A DNA stretch of 64,000 nucleotides. Source: Juglans regia. Its lineage: Eukaryota; Streptophyta; Magnoliopsida; Fagales; Juglandaceae. Below are positions 20,699 through 32,204 of this stretch, one piece after another. The stretch is taken from contig NC_049909.1 in NCBI RefSeq assembly GCF_001411555.2, forward strand, positions 6,269,485 to 6,333,484. The letters are read 5' to 3'. Positions within the stretch are counted from its first letter, which is position 1; each line of letters opens with the position of its first letter. Made by a program: the position numbers and the translations under genes. The notes under the pieces were generated by a model that saw only the letters and a program-made list of their open reading frames with translations, made no database searches and was not told the origin of the DNA.

Positions 20699-23521
20699 TG
20701 TAACACCCAGACCCAAAATTTGTACAGATGGACTGTGATTTTTTGTTTTAATTTATTTGGAGATCTATGCCGTTTATTTATTATTATTTTTATTATTATT
20801 TTTTTTTCCCCGCTTGTTTTGTTTATTTTTTTCGTTTCCGTCTCTTTCCGTTTATATTATTTTTTTTTCGCACGGCTTATATTTATTTTTCCGTCGCACA
20901 GCATGCATACGCACGTTTTCGTTCACGGCATGCTTGCACACACACGTCCCTCTTGCACGTCCCGCGTTCGGTTGGTTTTCATCTAGGGTTTTCTTTTCAT
21001 GTTCAATCATCTACTTATTTTCATACGAAGAAGGCTCGCGCCGCTGCCTTCCCACGCCGAACCATAGCCCAGTTTTTCCTCCTCAGCCTCCATCCCCTCG
21101 GTTCCTCGCACCCCGAGTCGTGCAGCACCCCAAAGTTTATCCGCGTACCGCGACGCCGTCCCAGCATCACCGCAGCCTGTCCTCACCCTTTCGGAGAGCA
21201 CCACGCCAGTTAACAGAAAAGCCTCTGCCTTCAGCCTACCGTGCACCGAGTTGCATACCGCGGGAAGCCACCGCAGCCGCCGGGTCCATACCTCCTTAAG
21301 CCGCCGTAAACCTGCACGAAACCACCGTGCCCACTGCCCTATCACGCGAAGCTGTCGCCTAGTGTTCCCGTAGCCTCTACAGCAAGCATCGGACTGCTCT
21401 GTTTTGTTATCCAAAAACAGAGCATTTCCAGCCACCTTGAGCCGCTGAAAGCATCCTCCACCGAAGCTCTTCCGCGCTGTGCCCACACAGAAACTGCCGA
21501 GGAGGACGTCTCAGCACCCCTGTCCGCCGCACGCAGCCTTTGTTTCCCCGGTAAGCTCACGCCATTTCTTGTTGGTGTCTCCATTCTCTCGGTCTCTCCC
21601 TCTTTCTCTCACCGTCTCTCTCTCGGTTTCAGCTCTCTCTCTCTCTCTTCCAGTGCACCGCCGCAGTACCCACCACCACTAGCGCACCCGCCCAGCTCCG
21701 TCGCAGCTCCACTCCTCTCGGTAGGTCCTCCGTTACTCTTCAACCGCGCGGCATGGTCACGTTGCTTGGCTTGTATGGTTGTTCCGTAGACTTTCCGTAG
21801 TTTAGGAAATATTTTTGTCTGATAATTACTTTTTTTACCCTTTGTGGGATGTATAGGATATTGTACTGAGTTTATATAGTTTTTTTTAAAATTATACTAT
21901 GTGCAACGATTATTTTATTGAAAGTGTATTTTGAACATTTTATTTATGATTAAAGTAAATCACTTAAGTATTTTTTTTTTTATGTTATTAAGTAAAGGTT
22001 TATTTTAAGAGTAAACATTATTGGTGTTTTTAGATAATGGTGGTATTATAGGAAATTTTTAGAATTCTAGGTTTTGAGGATTTAAATAGGTTCTTAGGTT
22101 CAAATACGAAATACGTGATTGATTGAGAATTTACGGGAATTACTTGATTATTTTATAGGTGACGATTAATTATTGTCCGACGTTTTGAGGAATTTCGAAA
22201 AAGCTAATAAGTTCAGGTAAGCGGGGTTCCTATGCTAGACTTTGCATTAAATAAAATGAACTGAGGTCCTTTTTGGAAAATGTGCATGTTCTGCTATGAA
22301 AAGAAATTTGAAAACAACCTCAGATATTTGTTCTGCATTACTCATGAGATTCTGTTTAAGAATAACGTATTTTCTGTCATGACTGGTGTAAACATGAGCT
22401 TATTTTTGATATTTTATTTCTGAACTTTGAAAATGAGAGCGAATATGAAATTTGTGCATAAATTATGTGGTGATATGATTTTGTTCTGTTCCGAAAAATT
22501 TTGTTCAGTACATTGTTTGGAAAAGACGTGATTTCTGAAAACCTTTGGCATGACTCTCTGATTCTGAATTTGATTCTGTTTCTGTTCTGTTTAGTTACGG
22601 CCCTGCCACGGGTGATAATAGTGGCATACGGCCCAACCACGGGTAATAATAGTGGATACGGCCCAACCACGGGTTATAATAGTGGATACGGCCCAACCAC
22701 GGGTTATAATAGTGGATACGGCCCAACCACGGGTAATAATAGTGGATACGGCCCTGCCACGGGTTATAGTAGTGGTCTCTGTTTTGAGTGCACACCTTGG
22801 TGACAGAGTGTTTTATGTTCTGCTTGGCTATCCGCAGATGCACAACCCTACCACGGGGGTTATACATGGCCTCTGTTCTGATATGATGTTTTGATGATGA
22901 CGATGATCATTTATGCTATGCCAAAGAATATTTTGAATGAAATTATTTCTAAATCTTCACTCTGATATTTTAATAACATGTTCTGCTTCCGCACTCTGAA
23001 AATGAAAATGTTTTGTTCTGCATTCTGATTTCTGTAAATGCTCATGTTTATACACTGGTATATGTTCTCTGCTTACTGAGTTGTTGATAACTCACCCCCC
23101 TTATCTCCATAATATTTCAGATGACATTGATGGTTCGGCTGAGGATCAGTATTAAAGTCTATGGAAAAGATTAGCATTGATTTATTGTTGGGTATCTCAT
23201 GATATTAGTGTTGGTGTTAGAGGTTATTTATCTTTCTTAAGTTTACTTCAATGGATTTAGACGGTTTATGGAGACTATGTTAATATTTTATTATTCCTAG
23301 TTGTTATTTGAGACATGAAGAAGAGTTGATTTTATTTGGGTTGTTGGATTGAATATTGGATAAATGAGTTTATTTAATTTATTTAATTGAAGTATTTACG
23401 TTCGATTTGAGGTTTGGTAAAATGGATATATTCTTGAATTTGGAAGTACTCTAGCCTTGTTAGAGTTGTTTATCAGGTGTTATGAGTTAACTCTCCGGAC
23501 CCTCGGGGTCGGGGCGTTACA
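20699..23521 (+). repeat. 3' LTR of the gag-only gypsy element (2823 bp)
   Basis: Complete LTR, TGTAACACCC...GGGGCGTTACA. It is 30 bp longer than LTR A, explained by a sixth unit in the tandem array (22596-22777). Candidate intron borders are 22217 (GTAAGC) and 23120 (TTTCAG). The right flank TTATG at 23522 should be the target duplication, but its partner lies in the assembly gap. Confidence 0.94.
22596..22777 (+). repeat. 30-bp tandem repeat in the 3' LTR, 6 units
   Basis: As in the other LTRs but with one extra GGGTTATAATAGTGG-type unit. This shows slippage or unequal exchange between the two LTRs of one element. Confidence 0.9.
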
Positions 23522-26500
23522 TTATGCATTTCTTTGGAGTGAATAATAACCTCAATAAGCGCACCCAGTGCAGTGTTTTCAAAATCACAGTGTGGAATGT
23601 CCAAGTTAGGTTAGAGAAGTTTTATTTGGACACTTGGCAAGATATTAGCCACACATAGTGAATAGTATTAGACACTTAGTACAAAGAGCAATCATTAGAT
23701 GGGTTTGTGAAGGAAGTCAAGGTGTGAGATCATGCCACCTAAGCAAAACTGTGTTTCATCTGTTCAACCAAATTATGCCAGACCAAAGAGGGTTTCAACC
23801 CTAGCAAAACCCCAAATAGTTGGAATCCAATTGAAATCCTAAAACCTTGATTGAAACCAAAACCCTAAACGGTTTCCCCAAACCCTAAATTTGACCTCCA
23901 AACCCTTTTTAATCTGATTTCTAGCATTATGTTTAATCACTTAATTAAATCACTTTCACAGGCTATTAATTCATTAAATCATTGTTATGACATCATTATC
24001 CAACCTTTTAAACCTTGAAATTTTGATTGGGCCAAGAAAAATTGGTTTTAGGCTTGATAGCATCTCAAACTCTAACCAAACCCCCTTTAAACCCCAAATT
24101 GAAGCCACTTGTTTGAGGCCCACGAATTTGGCCACCTTGGCAAAGCTTCTTGAAGAAATTTCCTCCCCCACATGGCAGACCATTCACTGCCACTGGCTGC
24201 ACCCATTAGTGCCTTGATGTGAAGGATAAGTCCACTCCATCAACCTCCATCTCTCACAGCTGCTGCAGGCAATCCTTTGCCCTCATTACTCTCCACTTTA
24301 TGTCACATAGCCAACTCCAATCAAGGGTTTTGAGCCCGTAACTTCCCCCTCCAGGATTCTAAAGTTGTGCAAGACACATTTCTCTCTATTTTATCACTTA
24401 TTTCCCTCGTTCTTAGAGAGAAACCCAAAAGAGCTCTCTCGAGCATATTTATGGGTCGTATTGCGTGACCATTTTCGACCCTTTGTAAGTATTTTATCAC
24501 GGTGACTCCTCATAAAAGGTGTTCATCTTTGAGTCTAGTTTCCGTGGATATGTTAATAGTCTCATTTCATGCTCATTTGGTCGGTGAAAAATATTTTTAA
24601 CCATAGAAAGGTTATTCTGGGCGTGAAACTGGAGAGTATGATATGTTTTGGCATTTTTTACCAACCTAATGGACTTATATTGGTCCAAAACTTTTATGGA
24701 GTGTTGTTAGCATGTGTTTATAAATTTTCTTTGAGGTTTTGTTGCATGAATAAAGCTTTTGATGATAGATTTCCTTAGATTTAGAAACTTGAAAACTGGA
24801 AGTGGAAAAATAATTTTTGTTTTGTAAAAGTTTGAATATTTCATGTTTAATCTTATTCTAAAGGTTTTGATATTTTTATATGATGATCCTATGCCTCTTA
24901 CATACATTTTAGGATGTTATTTCGAAGATATTTAGTATTAGTTTTAAAGATATGATTTTCTATACAAGAGGATTTCTGTTTGGCCTAAGATTTTATGTTT
25001 TTGTGTTAGATCCACGTTTTGTTGAATTTTAGCCATGTGCTTTTAAGTTTGATGGTTGGATCTTTTTTAGGATATATTTTTAAACCATGAGACGTTTTAG
25101 TTTGAAGATCACATGGCTTTAAGCCAAGAAATTGATCAAAGTTAGTTGAGAGAAAAGTTTATGTTTTTGGACTAAGTTTAAAACCAAAAAAACTCCAAGT
25201 GTTGTTTTGTAATTTTGGTGACTTTTGTTTTATGATTTAAAACATGGTTGATCTTAGGATGATGTTATGATTGTGTTAGAAGTAAGATTTAATTTTTTGA
25301 AATTCTTTGAGATGTTTTTATTAAAGTCAAAACTTGTGATTTAAGGGTTTACTTTTTATTAAAAAATTTGGATCTTTTTACAAAACGTTTGGTGTTGATG
25401 ATTAGCTTTTCTTAATGAATATTTTATGTGTATTTTTTAAACTTAGGATAGGAAGATTCTTGTTACAAAGTTTTGGTTTAATCATAGGTATTGAAGATGG
25501 AAGAAATTGAAAGCAAAATCAAGAGAAATGACCTATGAATGTTTCGGCCATTGTGAGTTTTCCATAGTTGTCAATGGTTTTAAATTTTTTCTGAGTTGAT
25601 ATTTGAGTCTAGGACAAAATTTACATGAGGAATGTAAATTTTGATAATTTTCGAAGTTAGGATGTGAAATCCTTAAGTTAGGGGTAGAATAGTTATTTTC
25701 CCACATGTAGATGGTAAAATGGTCATTTTACTTTAAGTTGTCCCTTTTTTTTTTTCTAATTGTTAGTAATTAAATTTCTAACTTTTAGAATACCCTCTTA
25801 CAGTTCCTCGTATTTCACACTTTATTCTCATAGAACGCAATGATCGGGGTAAGTTAGCTCTTAACTTACTATCAGTTTATTGTGTATGTGTGATGTGTAA
25901 GGGAACTACAGTTTATGTTCGTATGTTGTTATATATGCCATGTCATCACATGTTTATCTATTACACGAATTATTCTGTCATGAAAATCTTATCTGTTACA
26001 CAATATATTCTATCACATGTTACTATCTGTTACAAGTATGTCACATTACATATGCCATATGTTACATGTATATCATGTCACATAATATTCACTGTCACAT
26101 GTTATGCCATATTACAAAATATTGTCTGTTACATGTTATGTCATGTCACGAAATATTGTATGTTACATGTATGCCATGTTATGAAATATTTTCTGTTACA
26201 TTTATGTCTCAAAGTATGTCGTGTCTGTCCTTTCACATTCATGTCACGTTACGCTACGTCAGGACTTCTGTCTTTTATGTCACGATCATGTCCCGTCACG
26301 TTACGAGATGTCATGTATGCCAGTTAAGTTATTCATGTTAATCACGACCCTAAACGCTAGGATGGGGTAATATCCTAGTGGAACTCCGTTGTTCACGCTA
26401 GAGTGTCTAAATAGGTATGAAATTCTCTGGGTTGACGAAGTACAATCAACAGGTTGCGAATAGGGCCTAACTAACTGGTCACCGGAGCGCGCCAGGCACT

Positions 26501-26607
26501 AACGTTGATGGAGCCACACTTTATGTTACGTGTGTCCACAGCAAATGTGGCACAAACAATTCATGGGGCCACAACAACTATGGAGCATACACTACGTGAG
26601 ACACAGC
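23522..26607 (+). repeat. Outer long LTR, left part (second LTR family)
   Basis: It aligns with 26989-29913 of the complete copy with many substitutions. Landmarks are CAGTGTGGAATGTCC, TTTTATTTGGACACTTGGCA, GATCGGGGTAAGTTAG...CTTAACTTAC and GCGCGCCAGGCACTAACG. Its first 385 bp or so are missing because the gag-only gypsy element and the gap replace them. It breaks off at 26607 (ACACAGC), where a complete LTR of the same family is inserted, and resumes at 31024. It is noncoding; ORFs near 25890-26341 are repeat-derived. Confidence 0.75.
26040..26330 (+). repeat. Degenerate (TGTTACATGTATGCCATGT)-type repeats
   Basis: Irregular units of 20-35 bp built from TGTTACA, ATGCCATGTTA and CGAAATATT. 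They are responsible for the Met/Cys/His-rich ORFs here. The same region recurs at 29220-29600. Confidence 0.7.
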
Positions 26608-29219
26608 TATAACAGCCCACTAGAAATTCATTGGTAGAATTTCTATTGACTTTAGGAATCTCGTGAAAGCCCCATAAGTTTTTACGAATCGACCAATCAC
26701 ATAGGTTTTAGTCTGTCAACATAGTCAGTGTTAGCACTCACTATGCTGCTAGAAATATGAGTTTTATTTATTTGAGGTGGTTACAAGTGTCAGAATGCAT
26801 TATGGTCTACGCCATTAGACTCAGTGGATTATTTAGGATTTTATGGCACAATAGCATATTTTCATAATTCCGGACGAAACGTCTGTTGGAAATTGTGAAA
26901 TTATTTTTAGGGGCACTTCGAGATTGAATTTCGGTAAAAGATTTTCACTGTATGTTAATATGAATATTTAGGAATTTTTAGTGTTAAGTTTATGATTCAC
27001 TTTTTCAGAGTGAATAGTAATCTCGATAAGTGCACCAATTGCAGTATTTCAAAATCACAGTGTGGAATGTCCAAATAAGATTGGAGAAGTTTTATTTGGA
27101 CACTTGGCAAGATCTTAGCCACACTTAGTGAATAATATTAGACACCTGGCACCATGAGGAATGTTTGTTGGATTTGAAGGAATCAAGGTATGAGATCATG
27201 CCACTTAAGCAAAACCTTGTTTCATCTACTCAACCAAATTGTGCCAGACCAAAGAGGTTTTCAATCCTAGTGAAACCCTAAATGGTGGGAATCCAATTAA
27301 AAGCCCAAAATTTTTGGTTGAAATCGAAACCCTAAACGGTTTCCCCAAAACCCTAAAGTTGGCCTCTAAACATTTTCTAATCCGATTTATAGCATTGTGT
27401 TTAATCACTTGATTAAATCACTTCCACATGTTATTAATCCTTCAAATTTGTGTTAGAATATCATTATCCAACCTTGTTAACCTTGTTAACCTTGAGAAAT
27501 TGATTGGACCAAGTGATATTGGATTTGGGCTTGATAGCAACCCAAACCCTCTTTAAACCCCAAAATTTAGGCCCATTCGGTTTAGGCCCTTTAAGGCCCA
27601 CGAATTTGGTCACCATAGGATTGCTTCATGGCTAAGTTTTGTACCCCCACTTGGCTGGCCAGATCTTTACAAGAAGGGCCTAGAAGGTTCTTGAAAGACA
27701 AAGCTAAAGGGCCATCTCACTCTTTCACTCTCACACTCCACCTTGAGAAAAGATCTTGGTCTGATTTTTATGAGAAGAAAAGGCCAACACTCAACCATTC
27801 CTTCAGTCCTGTCACTTTACATAGCTTGTGTAAGAAGCTCTCCAGTCCACTTCCCACGAAAAACAGCTCTCCTTTACATTTTTCCTTCATAAAACACAAA
27901 AGACACTCTCGGACAGCTTTTCATATCTCTTTTGAATGCCTGTTTCGAAGATTTTGTAAGTTTCTTCTCGCAAATCTTCCTTCATGAAAGTTGTTTCTTT
28001 TGGAGTCTAGTTTACGTGGATACCTTATTAGTTCCATTTGGAGATCATTTGATTGGTAAAAAGTTGTTTAGACCCCAAAAAGGTCATTCTGGGCGATAAA
28101 CTGGAGAGTGTGTTATATTTTGGAGTTTTTGACCAAGCAAATGAGTAGATCTTGGTCCGAAATTTTTATGGAGTACTGTTAACATGTGTATAAGATTATT
28201 GGTTGTGGATTTGTTGCATGATTAAAAGTTTTGGTGAAATATTTTCTTAGGTCTAGAAACTTAGAAACTGGAAGAGGCAAAACAGTTTCTGTTTTGAGAA
28301 AGTTTAAATCTTTTATGGTTTAATCTTATTCCAATGGCTTTGATATTTTTATTGGAAGATCCTAAGCCTCTTATATACATGTTAGAATGTTATTTTGAAG
28401 ATATTTGATGTTAGTTTCGAAGATATGAAATTTTATGCAAGGAGATATTCGGTTAGGCCAAAGTGATGATGTTCTTGGCTAAATTAATGTTTTGGTTGAT
28501 ATTTACCCATTTGATCTTGAGTTTGAAGCTTGGATCTGTTTCAGAACATCATTTTAAACCATGTGATGTTTTGGTTTGAAGATCACATCTTTATAAGTCA
28601 TGGATCAAGAGGTTGATCAAAACAAGTTGGAAACAAAATTCTGTTTTGAACTTAGAAGAGAAACCAAAACGTTCAAGTATGGTTTTGGTGATTTTGATGA
28701 CTTTTGTTCATGATTCAAAACATGATTATTCTTAGGAATATGTTATGAGTATAGTAGAAGAAAAATTTTGGTTTAATCATGAGTTTTGAGATTTGAAAGA
28801 ATTACAACAAAAAGCATAGGAAATAGCCTGTAAGTTTCGGCCATATAGAGTTTTGATGGTTGTGTTTAGTTTTAAATTTTTCTGAATTCATATTTGAGCT
28901 TAGGACAAAATTTACATAAGGTATGTAAAGTTTGGTGATTTTTGGAGTTAGGATGCAAAATCCTTAAGTTAGGGGTAAAATGGTCATTTTCCCACATGTA
29001 GAGGGTAAAATGGTAATTTTACTCTAAGTTGATATTTTTCCATATTCCTAATTGTTAGTGATTAAGTTCTAATTTTTAGAAATCACTACTTTCAGTTTCC
29101 CGTGATCGCACTTGAGTTTTGTCTCGGAGCTCGAAAATCGAGGTAAGTTAGCTTTTAACTTACTATCAGTTTCATGTGTATGAGTGATCAGTAAGGGAAC
29201 TAAATTGTATACATGCATG

Positions 29220-29600
29220 TTATCATATGTGCCATGCCAAGTCATTACCTATTTATCTGTTACACAGAATTTATTATGTCATGAATTATTCATCTGTTAC
29301 ACAAGATATTATGTCACGTATTGCTATACATTGCAAGTATGTTAAGTTAAGTATGCCATCTGTTACTTGTATTTCTTGTGACGTAATATTCACTGTCACA
29401 TGTTACGCCATGTTAAGAAGTGTTGTCTGTTATATGGTATGCCATGTTACGAAATGTTGCATGTTACATGTATGTCATGTTAAATGTTCTCTGTTACATT
29501 TATGTCTCCAAGTATGTCATGTCTGTCATTTTACGTTCATGTCACGTTATGGACTTCTGTCTTTTATGTCACGTTACGAAATGTCATTTATGCCAGTTAA
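29220..29600 (+). repeat. Degenerate TGTTACATGTATG repeats in the inner LTR
   Basis: Counterpart of 26040-26330, built of imperfect short units with TGTTACA and GCCATGTTA cores. Overlapping ORFs in two frames are repeat translations, not genes. Confidence 0.7.
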
Positions 29601-30099
29601 GTTATTCATGTCAATCACGACCCTAAGCGCTAGGATGGGGTAATATCCTAGTGAAACTCCTTTGTTCATGCTGGAGTGTCTAACTAGGTATGAAATTCCC
29701 TGGGTTGACGAAGTACAGTCAACAGGTTGCGTATGGGGCCTAATTAGCTGGTCACCGGAGCGCGCCAGGCACTAACGCCAATGGTGCCACACATTATGTT
29801 ACGTGTGTCCACAGCAAGTGTGGCACAAACAAATAAGTCATGGGGCCACAACAACTGTGAAGCATGAAGTATGGGGCCACAACAACTGTGGAGCATACAC
29901 TACGTGAGACACAGCAATTGTGACACGTAGAATACGTGGGGCCACAACAACTGTGGAGTACGTATTAACGCACTCACAGCTGGTATAGAAACCTGTGATG
30001 TGATGCGGTAATCGGCAGGGACACACGGCTCAAGGGGACCTGTGTAGCACCCATATGGTCACGTTAATGATTAAGTCTATTGAATAAGATTCCAAGTTC

Positions 30100-30470
30100 A
30101 AGTCATGTTTCACGTTATCTTATGTTCAAGTTTACGTTCATGCAATCATGGTAATCTCATGAGACAAGAATATGTTTCAAGTTCATGTTATGTTATGATC
30201 ACGTTCACATTATATTCCAAGTTCACATTTATGTTATGTCATGCTCAAGTTCATGTTCAAATTATGCATGTTCACGTTCATGTTATGTTTCAAGTCCAGT
30301 TATGTTCCAAGTTCACGTTCATGCTATGTTTCAAGTCCATGTTATGTTTCAAGTTCACGTTCATATTATGTTTCAAGTCCATGTTATGTTTCAAGTCACG
30401 TTCATGCTAAGCTTCAGTTTCAGTTTAAGTTATGCCAGTTATGTTATGTTGTATGTCAAGTTATGCTATG
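30100..30470 (+). repeat. Degenerate (TTCACGTTCATGTTATGTTT)-type repeats
   Basis: Irregular units of CAAGTTCACGTTCATGTTATG and TTTCAAGTCCATG. The array lies inside the candidate intron of the LTR and recurs at 31190-31570. Confidence 0.75.
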
Positions 30471-31023
30471 ATTACTTATGATTTGATTATGCATTCATGT
30501 TTTTACTGCTATGCATGCATCATTAACCTGTGTGGAAGTTTCTTGTTAACTTGCTGAGATTTGTAATCAAATCTCACTGTGGTAGTCCCAACTACCATTC
30601 CCCCCGAATGGTAGATTTTGTTACAGGATCTGAAGGAGAATCGAGAATCGACCAACTGGAAATGATCGACTAAACAATAGTGTGACGTAGATGGTAGTAC
30701 AGTAGTGACCTCATTACTACTTGTATTTGTGGAGTTCAATCTCCAACACTCTTTTGATCACAACCATTTTGGACTAGTATTGTGATCTCAGTTGTTTAGT
30801 ACGTCATTATGTATGAAGTATGTTTTAAGTATTTGGGATATTTCAGTTTGGTGCATAGTATTGCTGAAGAAACAAATTATCCGCTGCGAATATTGCATAA
30901 TGCTAGATGCATGTTAGGAATATTGCATCTTATATGTCATGAACGGGGGCAGGTAACCTTGTGTTGCATGTCTCGACGCTTCAAATGTCCGTCCGATTTC
31001 AAGCGGAATTTGGGGGCGTCACA

Positions 31024-32204
31024 CAGCAATTGTGACACGTAAAATACATGGGGTCACAACAACTATGAAGTACGTATTAACGCACTCACAGCTGATATAG
31101 ACACATGTGTTGTGATGTGGTAATCGGCAGGGACACACGGCTCAAGGGGACCCGTGTAGCACTCGTATGGTCACTTTATTAATTAAGTCCATTGAATAAG
31201 ATTTCAAGTTCATGTATTTCACATTCAAGCCATGTTCACGTCATGTTATATTCAAATTCACGTTTATGTTATGCCATGTTCACGTTCACGTTATGTTCCA
31301 AGTTCACATTGATGTTATGTTATGCTCAGGTTCATGTTATGTTCAAGTTCACATTTATGTTATGTCATGTTCATGTTCACGTTCACGTTATGTTTCAAGT
31401 TCATATTTATGTTATATTCAAGTTCATGTTCAAACTATGTTCACGTTCATGCTATGTTTTAAGTCTGTATTATGTTTTAAGTTCACGTACATGCCATGTC
31501 ACGTCGGGCTAAGTTTCAGTTTCAGTTTCAGTTCAAGTTATGTCATTTATGCCATGTTGTATGTCAAGTTATGTTATGCTTAATTATGACTTTGATTAAA
31601 CATTCATGCTTTTACTGTCATGCATGCATCATTAACATGTGTAGAAGTGTCATATTAACTTGCTGAGATTTATAATCAAATCTCACCGTGGTAGTTCCAA
31701 CTACCATCCCCCACGAATGAGAAGCGATATGTCAGGAGCAGAGCAGGGAGCAGACACTAGCAAACTGGAGGAGGTTGACTAGACGCCGTAGACGCAACAC
31801 GAAGCTTACAGCCTCCATAATTAGGCCTTTGGATAGTATTCTAGCATTGTTAGTCGAGTTACGCGAGTTACTCAACAAACTAGCCCAATAGTATACTTTG
31901 GGATTGTAATTATGGAGTTAGGTCTCCATTGTTTTGAGATTACAGCCTCCTGAGACCCGTGCGGTAATTGTGGATGTTTATTTTGTTAAGTATGCATGGA
32001 TTACGTTTTAACTATTTGGGATATTATAAGTTTGGTGCATAGTATTGCTCAAAAGAAATTATCCGCTGCAAATATTGCATAATGCTATATGCATGTTAGG
32101 AACATTGCATCTTATATGTCATAAACGGGACAGGTAACCTTGTGTTGCATGTCCTGACGCTTCATATGTCCGTCCGATCCCAAACAGAATTTGGGGGCGT
32201 CACA
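31024..32204 (+). repeat. Outer long LTR, right part
   Basis: It resumes with CAGCAATTGTGACACGTA and ends GGGGGCGTCACA at 32204, paralleling 29915-31023. With 23522-26607 it forms one interrupted LTR. Repeats at 31190-31570 match those at 30100-30470. Confidence 0.75.
31190..31570 (+). repeat. Degenerate TTCACGTTCATGTTATG repeats, outer LTR
   Basis: Same composite repeat as at 30100-30470, with a different unit order. ORFs of about 100 codons here are low-complexity. Confidence 0.7.

Larger units (their letters stand above)
15716..23521 (+). mobile_element. Gag-only, non-autonomous Ty3/gypsy element
   Basis: The order is 5' LTR (15716-18485, first 27 bases lost in the gap), primer-binding site (18488-18499), gag (18897-19910), noncoding tail (19911-20685), polypurine tract (20686-20698) and 3' LTR (20699-23521). 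The internal part is only about 2.2 kb. Protease, reverse transcriptase, RNase H and integrase are all absent, yet gag is open and the LTRs are nearly identical. That suggests a recent insertion mobilised by a partner element. LTR ends, the Met-tRNA primer site and the gag style fit the Tekay/Del group of chromoviruses; the group is inferred. The element lies in an older long LTR whose remainder starts at 23522. Confidence 0.9.
26608..31023 (+). repeat. Complete solo LTR of the second family (4416 bp)
   Basis: It begins TATAACAGCCCACTAG (family-like TGTAACAGCCC) and ends GGGGGCGTCACA. The flanks CAGC (26604-26607 and 31024-31027) form a short direct repeat, 5 bp if the terminal A is shared. 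It interrupts an older copy of the same family. There is no primer site, polypurine tract or coding region, so it is a solo LTR or a noncoding derivative. A splice-donor-like GAGGTAAGTTAG (about 29140) and an acceptor-like TTACAG (about 30625) lie in positions analogous to those of the gypsy LTRs. Confidence 0.75.

Noticed and set aside
25890..26341. Met/Cys/His-rich ORFs of about 140 codons (also 29227-29643 and 30105-31583)
   Set aside because: They follow degenerate tandem repeats in noncoding LTRs and overlap in two frames.
29908..32204. Simple 1.1-kb tandem duplication
   Set aside because: The left neighbour of the first copy continues into the second copy once 26608-31023 is removed, so a nested solo LTR explains it better.
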